This document shows positions 16,131 to 22,712 of a DNA stretch of 26,703 bases, piece by piece (the stretch's first letter is position 1; each line of letters starts with the position of its first letter). The stretch is from Nonomuraea sp. (lineage in GTDB: Bacteria > Actinomycetota > Actinomycetes > Streptosporangiales > Streptosporangiaceae): NCBI GenBank assembly GCA_013362835.1, contig JABFVJ010000236.1, forward strand, positions 1 through 26,703. Reading direction: 5' to 3'. Position numbers and translations under genes: made by a program. Below the pieces are notes generated by a model. It made no database searches. It saw nothing but the letters and a program-made list of their open reading frames with translations, and had not been told where the DNA came from.

Positions 16131-17615
16131 GACGTAGCCGGCGTCGCGGTCGGCGGCCCGCGCCCACCGCACGCTCAGGTTCGCCTTGGCGGGCAGCGGG
16201 GTCCCGGCGAGCAGGTCCGAGAGCGGGAGCGGGTGCCCGAGACCGGCGGCCTGGGCGGCGAGCAGCTCGCGGGCGATCTTCCACAACCCGCGCAGCAGGT
16301 CGTCGTCGGGCCCGGCGAGGGTGGCGGCGATCTCGGTGAGGTGGTTCACGAGCAGGCAGTAGACGACGCGCGCCCACCCGCGCCCGGCGTCGTAGGAGAG
16401 CGCGCCCGCCACGTCGGGGTGCAGCCCGGCGAGGTCGTGGCGGCCCGCGACGAGCTTGACGCCCTCCAGGTCGCGGAAGATCGCCTGCACGGGCGTCCCG
16501 GAGGCGTCCAGGCCCACCAGGACGTTCTGCAGATGGGGTTCCAGGATCACGCCGTGGGTGAAGTACAGGTCGACGACCGGCAGCGCGACCACCGACACGT
16601 ACGCCGACCACCAGGCCCGCGGGTCGTCCGGTGCGCGGTCCAGGGCGAGGGCGGCGGCGAGGACCGGCGTGACCCCGGGCGGGCAGACCGTCCACGGGCT
16701 GCTCCGGACGATCACGCCCAGGCCCTCGCGCAGCCGGGCGGACGTGCGGTAACCCGGTTCGGGGAGCCAGCGGGCGCCCGGATGCCGCGCGGCGACCTCG
16801 TCGAGGATCGGGCCGAGCCGCGAGGTGAGCTCGACCGCCCCGGCCAGCTCGTACCAGGCGTTCTTGCGGACGCAGTTCGTGATCCGCACGTCCAGCGAGA
16901 ACTTCAGGCACGTCCCGGCGGCGTACACGGTCCTGACCGACGACGTCGGCGCCGCGACCGGGCCGGGGCCGAGATCGAGCAGGTCGGGGCCGTAGGCGGG
17001 GCGCAGCAGGTCGAGCTGCCACGGATGCGCGGGCAGGATCCGGTAACCGGCGGGAGCCGGGCCCAGCGCGTCGAGCGCCGACACGTCGCCCTCCTCGGCC
17101 GCCGCGTCCTCCCGTACGGCGAGCAGCCTGAGCGGGAAGGCGGCGTGGGACTCGGGGGCGTACCGCAGCCAGTCCGACCCGTCGCGGGCCTTCGGGGCGG
17201 GGTGGAACGGGTGCCCGTACACGAGGGCCTGCTCGGAGGCCAGCCACGGATCGGCGGGCGGCTCGGCCCCGGCTCTGGCCCGCAGGATCGCCGCGATGGC
17301 GGCCCTGCTGGCGGCCACCTGCCCGGCGAACTCCCCGTTGCCCCCGCCGAGGTCGGACTCGGCCAGCCGGACCAGCTCGTCGGCCGTCAGCGGTCGCCAG
17401 GCGCCCTCCTCCAGGCGCTCGGGCGGCCCGTCGAAGCGCAGCGCGGCCCCGCCGTACGTACGGGCCCGCAGCAACGCCCCGCCCACCCGCAGCAGCAGGT
17501 ACGGCGGCGCCGGCCACACCAGCCCCCGGGGCCCGGCCACCTCGCGCACGCAGCTGCGCAGCAGGGCCGCGAGCGTCGCCTCCTCGGCCGGCGCCCCGAC
17601 GGTCAGGACGTCCAT
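16107..17615 (-). CDS. NRPS-independent siderophore synthetase, IucA/IucC family (second in operon)
   Basis: This 502-residue enzyme starts at ATG 17615, preceded by GAGGAG, one base after the stop of the first synthetase. IucA/IucC motifs are clear: GHPFHPAPKARDG (ATP-phosphate loop), LPAHPWQ, SSVRTVYAAGTCLKFSLDVRI with ITNCVRKN, HGVILEPHLQN and FRDLEGVKL. These enzymes activate a carboxylate, usually citrate or 2-oxoglutarate derived, as the adenylate and condense it with an amine or alcohol. A C-terminal ferric reductase-like FhuF domain is expected at residues 380-480. The stop overlaps the first possible decarboxylase start (ATGA) and lies in the duplicated junction. By order it corresponds to PvsD of vibrioferrin. 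Its exact substrate and regiochemistry cannot be read from sequence. Confidence 0.9.
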   Translation of the reverse strand: MDVLTVGAPAEEATLAALLRSCVREVAGPRGLVWPAPPYLLLRVGGALLRARTYGGAALRFDGPPERLEEGAWRPLTADELVRLAESDLGGGNGEFAGQVAASRAAIAAILRARAGAEPPADPWLASEQALVYGHPFHPAPKARDGSDWLRYAPESHAAFPLRLLAVREDAAAEEGDVSALDALGPAPAGYRILPAHPWQLDLLRPAYGPDLLDLGPGPVAAPTSSVRTVYAAGTCLKFSLDVRITNCVRKNAWYELAGAVELTSRLGPILDEVAARHPGARWLPEPGYRTSARLREGLGVIVRSSPWTVCPPGVTPVLAAALALDRAPDDPRAWWSAYVSVVALPVVDLYFTHGVILEPHLQNVLVGLDASGTPVQAIFRDLEGVKLVAGRHDLAGLHPDVAGALSYDAGRGWARVVYCLLVNHLTEIAATLAGPDDDLLRGLWKIARELLAAQAAGLGHPLPLSDLLAGTPLPAKANLSVRWARAADRDAGYVPIANPLA

Positions 17616-17616
17616 G

Positions 17617-19080
17617 TCACGCTCTCCTCAGGTAGTTGGGCCCGCTGATGCCGTAGAACTTGTTGACGTCCCGCGCCCCCGAACGTTCCTTGGCCACGAG
17701 CGTCCCGGCGGTGACCATGGACTTGCCGGTGAGCCTGGCCGCGTCCAGCGTCCGCGCGCGCAGGAGCCTGGCCATGGGGTCGTCGCCGTACTCGTCGAGC
17801 GCGGCGGCCAGCGTGTCGCGCAGCAGCGCGGACGCCCGTGCCGGCGGCAGCACCGCGAACGCCACGGCCGCCGCCGCCAGGTGCAGCGTGATCGTCACGA
17901 ACACGTCGGCCAGCGCGTGCGGGTCGTCGGTGAGCATGCGCCGGTCGGCGAAGCCGGGCGCCTCGATCCCGGCCGCCGCCAGCCTGGACGGGGAGGCCAG
18001 CAGGCCGTCGTTGTCCTTGACCAGCAGGCGCAGGCGGTCGCCCTGGAGGACGAGGGCGAGGTTCTGCTGGTGCGCCTCCAGCGCGACGCCGTAGCGGACG
18101 AACAGCCGTACGTTCCAGCGCAGCAGCAGCCGCAGGTACCGGGGCAGCACATCGGGCCCGAGCCCGTCCAGCACGCCGGGCACCGCGAGCGCCGCGACCG
18201 GGACGATCCGCCCCTCGGGCAGCCGCCTGACCATCCACGCCAGGTACTCGTGGCCCCCGTGCGCGAACGCCTGCTCGTCGGCGAGGAGCACGTCGGGGTC
18301 CGCGAGCCGGCGCAGCAGCAGCTCGGCCTTCGCGCCGTCCTCCAGCGTGCCCGCCCTGATCGACCGCCGGTTGCGCACGCCGAGCGTGCTCACCGGCAGC
18401 GGCAGCTTGAGCTGCGTACGCGGCCCGACCTCCACCGTTCGCATGGACAGCGTGGGCCGTACGGCGACCGCCGCCTCCTCCAGCACCCGCACCCCGTCGA
18501 TCTTCCGCACCTCGTCCACGGTCATGGGATGCACGGGGAACAGCACGCCGTCGCACTCCGGCCGCGCCACGTCGTCAGGCAGGGAACGGGCCGCGTGGGG
18601 CACCACCGCCCACCGCAGCGCGAACGTGGGCGCGAACTCCGGCGCGTACGCCAGAAGATCCGCCTCCGTCGCCCCGACCCGCGCCCGCGACGTGGGATGG
18701 ACGGGATGATCGACAAAGGCCGCCAGCGACTCGTACGAAGGCCCGCGACGCAACACCGCCTCCCGGTGCGCGTCGTGCAGCTCCAGAGCCGCGAGGGTCG
18801 TCAGGCACTCGTCGAAGAAGGCCGCGACCCCCTCGGAGTCCGCCGGGTGGGCCACCTCCACCAGCGTCTCCAGCACCTGCTCCAGCCCCAGCCGCTCGTC
18901 CGGCGCCACCACGAAGTCCTGGAACGGCGACCCCCGCGTCAGCCGCACCCATCGCCCGTCGGCCAGCAGCAGCCCGGCCCCGGCCTTGGTCCTGTCGACC
19001 CGCGCGGCGAGCCCGCCGTAGTCCTCCCGCACCAGCGCGTCGAGCACCCGGGCGGCCAGATACGCCTCCCGCGACCTCAC
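17617..19080 (-). CDS. NRPS-independent siderophore synthetase, IucA/IucC family (first in operon)
   Basis: This 487-residue protein has GTG 19080 as its start, because it overlaps the ATP-grasp stop as GTGA; the frame is open further upstream but there it shadows the ATP-grasp gene. Visible family motifs are DHPVHPTSRARVG, FPVHPMTVDEV, RPTLSMRTVEV followed by QLKLPLPVSTLGVRNRRSI, YGVALEAHQQNLALVL and LLVKDNDG. A C-terminal DVNKFYGISGPNYL segment closes the protein. Arg replaces the common Lys in the HPxHP loop. It should adenylate a carboxylic acid and join it to an amine or alcohol. It is the likely counterpart of PvsB. Two divergent synthetases in one operon suggest two successive condensations on one scaffold. 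Confidence 0.9.
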   Translation of the reverse strand: MRSREAYLAARVLDALVREDYGGLAARVDRTKAGAGLLLADGRWVRLTRGSPFQDFVVAPDERLGLEQVLETLVEVAHPADSEGVAAFFDECLTTLAALELHDAHREAVLRRGPSYESLAAFVDHPVHPTSRARVGATEADLLAYAPEFAPTFALRWAVVPHAARSLPDDVARPECDGVLFPVHPMTVDEVRKIDGVRVLEEAAVAVRPTLSMRTVEVGPRTQLKLPLPVSTLGVRNRRSIRAGTLEDGAKAELLLRRLADPDVLLADEQAFAHGGHEYLAWMVRRLPEGRIVPVAALAVPGVLDGLGPDVLPRYLRLLLRWNVRLFVRYGVALEAHQQNLALVLQGDRLRLLVKDNDGLLASPSRLAAAGIEAPGFADRRMLTDDPHALADVFVTITLHLAAAAVAFAVLPPARASALLRDTLAAALDEYGDDPMARLLRARTLDAARLTGKSMVTAGTLVAKERSGARDVNKFYGISGPNYLRRA

Positions 19081-20210
19081 CCGACCACCCACGGCCTGGC
19101 CGCCCGGTACCGCTCGACGGCCGCGTCCACGGACGCCCGGTCCGGTCCGACGGCGCGGATGACGCCCAGGTAGTCCCGGTTCGTCCGGGTCAGCTCGACG
19201 ACGTCCCCGATCGCGCGCAGCGGACGGTGCCACAGCCGTACGCCGCCGTCCTCGACGTCCTCCTCCGGCGGCCCTTCCTCGACCACGCCCGACCGGTCGG
19301 CGACCACGCTGACCGCGCATCCGTGCCCGGTGGGATCCGGCGGTTCGGGCGCGGGCTCGCCGAGGTGGACGCGCAGGATCCATGCGAACAGCGGCACCCC
19401 CAGCAGGTCGCCCAGCAGGAAGTCGCAGTGGTCGCCGATCGCCCGGTAGTTCACCTCGACGATCCGGGGGCCGGTCTTCGTCAGGACGTACTCGGTGTGG
19501 CAGGCGCCGAACCCCACGCCGAGCGCCCGCAGCGCCTTCAGCACGTACGCGTCCGCCTCGGGCGCCCAGTCGAGCCGCTCCTCGACGAAGTGCGGCAACG
19601 GGCCCAGCGTGGTCGCGAACCCGCCGAGCACCCGCGTCGAGGAGCCGTCGCCCAGCGTCTCCAGCGTCCGCAGCGGCCCTTCGAGGTACTCCTCGACGAC
19701 CAGCGTCTCGCCGGGACGCCGCCTCCTGACCTCGGCCACGGCGGCGGGGAGATCGTCCTCGACCAGCATGACGTCCTCGCTGGCCACGCCTTCGCGGGGT
19801 TTCAGCACGACCGGGCCGGGCAGGCGCTCGGGCACCGGATCGGCGGGGGCGAGCCGGATCGTACGCACGGTCTCGATCCCGGCATCAAGGAGCCCGCGTC
19901 GCATCAGGAACTTGTTCTTGGCGGCCAGACACGCCCGCCAGTCCTTTCCTGGCAGCCCGAAGTACGACGCCGCGAGGGCGGTCTCCGCCTGAAGGTGGTC
20001 GGAGTTGGAGAAGATCGCGTCGGGCCTGCCCAGCTGCTCGACGGCGTCGATCAGCGCCCGCGGGTCCCGTACGTCGCAGCCCACCGAGCCGGGGTGCCGT
20101 TCCGGCCGGTCGGTGAGCACCGTCACCTCGCAGCCGAGCGCCCGTGCGGCGGGCAGGAAGCCGTACGTCACCGAATCTGTTGGCTTGAGCGCGGTCAGGT
20201 AGAGCCGCAA
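19077..20210 (-). CDS. ATP-grasp ligase, first gene of the siderophore operon (PvsA-like)
   Basis: This 377-residue protein starts at TTG 20210 (MRLYLTALKPTDSVTYGFL), since no in-frame ATG or GTG fits. An N-terminal Rossmann-like part precedes the ATP-grasp fold: VVLKPREGVASEDVMLV (ATP-binding Lys and flexible loop), VVEEYLEG (adenine-binding strand) and RIVEVNYRAIGDHCDF (Glu-x-Asn metal ligands). ATP-grasp enzymes form amide bonds through acyl-phosphates. In vibrioferrin synthesis the first gene, pvsA, encodes an ATP-grasp enzyme, so a ligase joining an amino acid to a carboxylate is a reasonable inference. The stop overlaps the next start by four bases. The iron box lies 21 bases upstream of its start codon, making it the first gene under iron control. 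Confidence 0.88.
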   Translation of the reverse strand: MRLYLTALKPTDSVTYGFLPAARALGCEVTVLTDRPERHPGSVGCDVRDPRALIDAVEQLGRPDAIFSNSDHLQAETALAASYFGLPGKDWRACLAAKNKFLMRRGLLDAGIETVRTIRLAPADPVPERLPGPVVLKPREGVASEDVMLVEDDLPAAVAEVRRRRPGETLVVEEYLEGPLRTLETLGDGSSTRVLGGFATTLGPLPHFVEERLDWAPEADAYVLKALRALGVGFGACHTEYVLTKTGPRIVEVNYRAIGDHCDFLLGDLLGVPLFAWILRVHLGEPAPEPPDPTGHGCAVSVVADRSGVVEEGPPEEDVEDGGVRLWHRPLRAIGDVVELTRTNRDYLGVIRAVGPDRASVDAAVERYRAARPWVVG

Positions 20211-20230
20211 CGCGAGGCACCCCCGGAGGA

Positions 20231-20249
20231 TCAGGTAAGGCTAACCTAA
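20231..20249. promoter_or_regulatory. DtxR/IdeR iron box controlling the siderophore operon
   Basis: TCAGGTAAGGCTAACCTAA matches the 19-bp DtxR/IdeR consensus TTAGGTTAGGCTAACCTAA at 17 positions. It sits 21 bases upstream of the TTG start of the ATP-grasp gene and about 77 bases upstream of nudC on the other strand. An Fe2+-loaded IdeR/DmdR dimer pair bound here would block the minus-strand operon when iron is sufficient. An effect on nudC is possible but less likely at that distance. Confidence 0.9.
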
Positions 20250-20325
20250 CTCGATGATCCTAGCCCGAGAGAGATCACTCCGGAGCCCGTACACCCTAAT
20301 CGGCGGCTAACTGCGAGGTCATAGG

Positions 20326-21330
20326 ATGACAAGGGACTTGGGGAAGGGGCGGCCAGTGGAAACTACCGCGGAAGAGCAACTCATCGGCCCGCTGCTCCTG
20401 GCGCGGGGCACCATCGACAGATCGTCGGCGCTGCGTGCCGACGGGCGATGGCTGGAGCAGGCGTGGGCCGATCCCGGCACCAGAGTGCTCGTGATCGACG
20501 ACGGGCGCACCCTGGTGCGGCGGGCGGGGGATGAGGTGCACGCGGTGCTGTACACGCCCGCGCAGGCGCCGCCGGGCGAGCGCTACCTGCTGGGCGTCGA
20601 GGGCGGCACGGCCTACTTCGCGGTGGCCGCGCCGCTGCCCGGCACACCGGCGGGCGACGGCAACGGCCGGGTGACCATGCCGATGAGCCTGCGCGACGCC
20701 CCCGAGGGGCGTCCCGTGGCGGCCGGGCTGCGCCAGGTGGGCGGCCTGCTCGGCGACCGCGACGCGGGCCTGCTGGTCTACGCGGTGGCGCTGGAGGCCT
20801 GGCACGCCTCCCACGAGTTCTGCCCGCGCTGCGGCGCCCGCACGAACGTGGAGGCCGGCGGCCACATCCGGGTCTGCCCGAAGGACTCCAGCCAACACTT
20901 CCCGCGCGTCGACCCGGCGGTGATCATGCTGGTGCGCGACGAGGACGACCGCTGCCTGCTGGCCCGCGGCCCCCAGTGGCCGGAAGGGCGGCTGTCGATC
21001 CTCGCGGGGTTCGTGGAGCCGGGCGAGTCGCTCGAATACGCGGTGGCCCGCGAGGTCGCGGAGGAGGTCGGCGTCAGCGTCGTCAACCCGCGCTACCTCG
21101 GCAGCCAGCCCTGGCCGTTCCCGCGCAGCCTCATGCTGGGCTTCTTCGCCGACGCCACCTCGACCACGCTGACCCCCGACGCCGAGGAGATCGCCGAGGC
21201 ACGCTGGTTCACGCGTGAGGAGCTGGTGGCGGCCATCCAGTCGGGCGAGGTCCGCCTCCCGCCCCCGGTGTCGATAGCCCGCCGCCTGATCGAGACCTGG
21301 TACGGCGGCGAGCTTCTCGGCGACTGGTGA
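20326..21330 (+). CDS. nudC: NADH pyrophosphatase / NAD-capped RNA hydrolase NudC
   Basis: This 334-residue Nudix enzyme hydrolyses NAD(H) to NMN(H) and AMP and can remove NAD caps from RNA. It has a variable N-terminal domain, a zinc-ribbon segment (CPRCG, Cys166 and Cys169, then Cys184), the Nudix box GFVEPGESLEYAVAREVAEEVGV and the NudC signature SQPWPFPRS. A fourth zinc Cys is missing; Asp187 stands at the usual place and His191 follows. The start is uncertain: ATG 20326 has GAGG seven bases upstream, while GTG 20356 has a purine-rich site (GGGGAAGGGG) before it and would give 324 residues. It is convergent with the mycoredoxin gene, the two stops abutting as TGATCA. The nudC, mrx1, uvrD2 order matches M. 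tuberculosis Rv3199c, Rv3198A, Rv3198c, although strands differ. Confidence 0.93.
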   Translation: MTRDLGKGRPVETTAEEQLIGPLLLARGTIDRSSALRADGRWLEQAWADPGTRVLVIDDGRTLVRRAGDEVHAVLYTPAQAPPGERYLLGVEGGTAYFAVAAPLPGTPAGDGNGRVTMPMSLRDAPEGRPVAAGLRQVGGLLGDRDAGLLVYAVALEAWHASHEFCPRCGARTNVEAGGHIRVCPKDSSQHFPRVDPAVIMLVRDEDDRCLLARGPQWPEGRLSILAGFVEPGESLEYAVAREVAEEVGVSVVNPRYLGSQPWPFPRSLMLGFFADATSTTLTPDAEEIAEARWFTREELVAAIQSGEVRLPPPVSIARRLIETWYGGELLGDW

Positions 21331-21579
21331 TCAGGCCGCTCCGAGCAGCGCCTTGACCTCGCGAGCGGAGGGGTTGGTCCGGACGATCCGGCCGTGGGGA
21401 GTCTCGATCACCACGGTCGGCACGGTCTGGTTGCCGTTGTTGACGCTCATGACGAACTCGGCGGCGGCGGCGTCCCGCTCGATGTCGATCTCGTCGAAGC
21501 TGATGCCCTCGCGGGCGAGTTGAGACTTCAGCCGCTTGCAGGGGCCACACCAGGTAGTGCTGTAGACCGTGAGCGCCAT
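21331..21579 (-). CDS. mrx1: Mycoredoxin (glutaredoxin-like, mycothiol-linked)
   Basis: This 82-residue protein has a thioredoxin fold. The start is ATG 21579 (MALTVYSTTWCGPC), with GGAGGG upstream; a TTG at 21597 would add six residues. The redox motif is Cys11-Gly-Pro-Cys14, and the cis-proline segment is NQTVPTVVI. The conserved block IDIERDAAAAEFVMSVNNGNQTVP matches mycoredoxin-1 of mycobacteria and corynebacteria closely, which reduces protein-mycothiol mixed disulphides with electrons from mycothione reductase. M. tuberculosis Mrx1 has CGYC; here it is CGPC. It abuts the nudC stop. Confidence 0.92.
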   Translation of the reverse strand: MALTVYSTTWCGPCKRLKSQLAREGISFDEIDIERDAAAAEFVMSVNNGNQTVPTVVIETPHGRIVRTNPSAREVKALLGAA

Positions 21580-21610
21580 GTCGGGTTGTCCCTCCAAGGT
21601 CAGGAAAATC

Positions 21611-21640
21611 AGGCGCTCCGTGCAACAACGCGGAGTGCCT
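21611..21640 (-). terminator. Probable intrinsic terminator of the alpha/beta hydrolase gene
   Basis: A 10-bp stem (21611-21620 with 21631-21640, one mismatch on the minus strand) with a 10-base loop begins 25 bases after the hydrolase stop. On the minus strand it is followed by GATTTTCC, a short T-run. It would separate the hydrolase message from the mycoredoxin gene on the same strand. Confidence 0.6.
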
Positions 21641-21664
21641 GCTTAATCCCCTGCCCGAGCCCGA

Positions 21665-22585
21665 TCAGCCGATGCGCTCGGCGATCCAGGCCTGCACCCG
21701 CTCGGCCACGCCCGGCTCCCGGTAGAGCGGCGCGCTGTGGTTGGTGCCCGGCGCGGTGAGGACCGTCATCTGCACGCCCACCTGGCCGAGCATCTGCTTG
21801 AGCAGCTGGCTCTGCGACGGCGGCACGAACTCGTCCTGCGAGTGCACGGTCAGCACCGGCGCGTCCTTGGCGCTGGCGTGCCAGGCCACCTCCATGCTCG
21901 CCCAGACGCGCGAGCACTTGCCCTTGGGCTCGCAGTGACCGGCCAGCCTGATCGCGGCGTCGCGCAGCTTGCGCTTGTCGGGGTCGGTGGTCTTCTCCCC
22001 GTCGGAGTACGCCCGCAGCGGCGAGATGATCGGCGACAGCCCGACCACGCCCCTCAGCCCGGCGATGCCGTTGCCGTACGTGCCGACCGAGGCCGCGATG
22101 TGGCCGCCGGCGGAGAAGCCGACGACGACGTACTTGGTCGCGTCGAAGGCCCACCGGTCGGCGTGCTTGCGCGCCATGGCGATGGCGGCCAGCGCGTCGG
22201 TACGCTGTGCGGGCCAGGCCGCCTCGCCGGAGAGGCGGTAGTTGATGTTGAAGACCGTGTACCCGAGGTCGGCGTAGCTGCGGGTGATCTCCTTCATGTA
22301 CTTCTTGTCGCCGCCCGACCACCAGCCGCCGTGGATCAGGAAGACGCCGGGGCGCTTCTGACCGTCGGGCGTCCACCAGACGTCCATGTCCTGATTGCGG
22401 TGAGAGCCGTAGGAAAGGGTTTCCATGGCCAGTCCGCCGAGACCGTCAGGGTCCGTGGGGTTCGTCACCACGGGGGCGGCTGTCGGCTCCGCCGTCGCCT
22501 GTGCGACGACCGGCGTGAGCACCACGGCTGCGAGCGTGAGCGCGCTCACGCAAACCGCTGTTCGCACGGCCTTCCTTTCCCCCAT
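21665..22585 (-). CDS. Secreted alpha/beta-hydrolase (esterase/lipase-like)
   Basis: This protein of about 306 residues starts at ATG 22585; ATG 22603 and GTG 22567 are alternatives, and the last has the best ribosome site (AAAGGA). A Sec signal peptide follows (VCVSALTLAAVVLTPVVAQATA). The mature enzyme has an HGGWW oxyanion loop, the nucleophile in VVGFSAGGH, an acid residue in HSQDEFVPP and the base in APGTNHSAPL, a complete Ser-Asp-His set of the bacterial lipase/carboxylesterase class (the BD-FAE/Aes-like HGG group). The substrate is unknown. A pair of cysteines (GHCEPKGKCS) probably forms a disulphide outside the cell. It is transcribed away from uvrD2 and ends at a hairpin terminator. 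No obvious functional link to its neighbours is seen. Confidence 0.88.
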   Translation of the reverse strand: MGERKAVRTAVCVSALTLAAVVLTPVVAQATAEPTAAPVVTNPTDPDGLGGLAMETLSYGSHRNQDMDVWWTPDGQKRPGVFLIHGGWWSGGDKKYMKEITRSYADLGYTVFNINYRLSGEAAWPAQRTDALAAIAMARKHADRWAFDATKYVVVGFSAGGHIAASVGTYGNGIAGLRGVVGLSPIISPLRAYSDGEKTTDPDKRKLRDAAIRLAGHCEPKGKCSRVWASMEVAWHASAKDAPVLTVHSQDEFVPPSQSQLLKQMLGQVGVQMTVLTAPGTNHSAPLYREPGVAERVQAWIAERIG

Positions 22586-22712
22586 GCAGATGGTCGGCCC
22601 CATTGTGGGGGAAGAGACCAGTTCTTTGCATCTCGGTGACTATGAACATACGTCGGGCCGCATGTTGCCAGAATAAAGTGCTTCGGCGCCACTTGGCGGG
22701 AGGAAGAAACGG

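Noticed and set aside
19081..19383. Upstream extension of the first siderophore synthetase
   Set aside because: It is a shadow of the ATP-grasp 3' end; GTG 19080 gives the usual 4-bp GTGA overlap and the protein similarity starts there.
14971..20210. Desferrioxamine-type (hydroxamate) pathway
   Set aside because: No lysine N-hydroxylase or acyl-CoA transferase gene is present, and the decarboxylase is a fold-III enzyme, not a DesA-type fold-I one.
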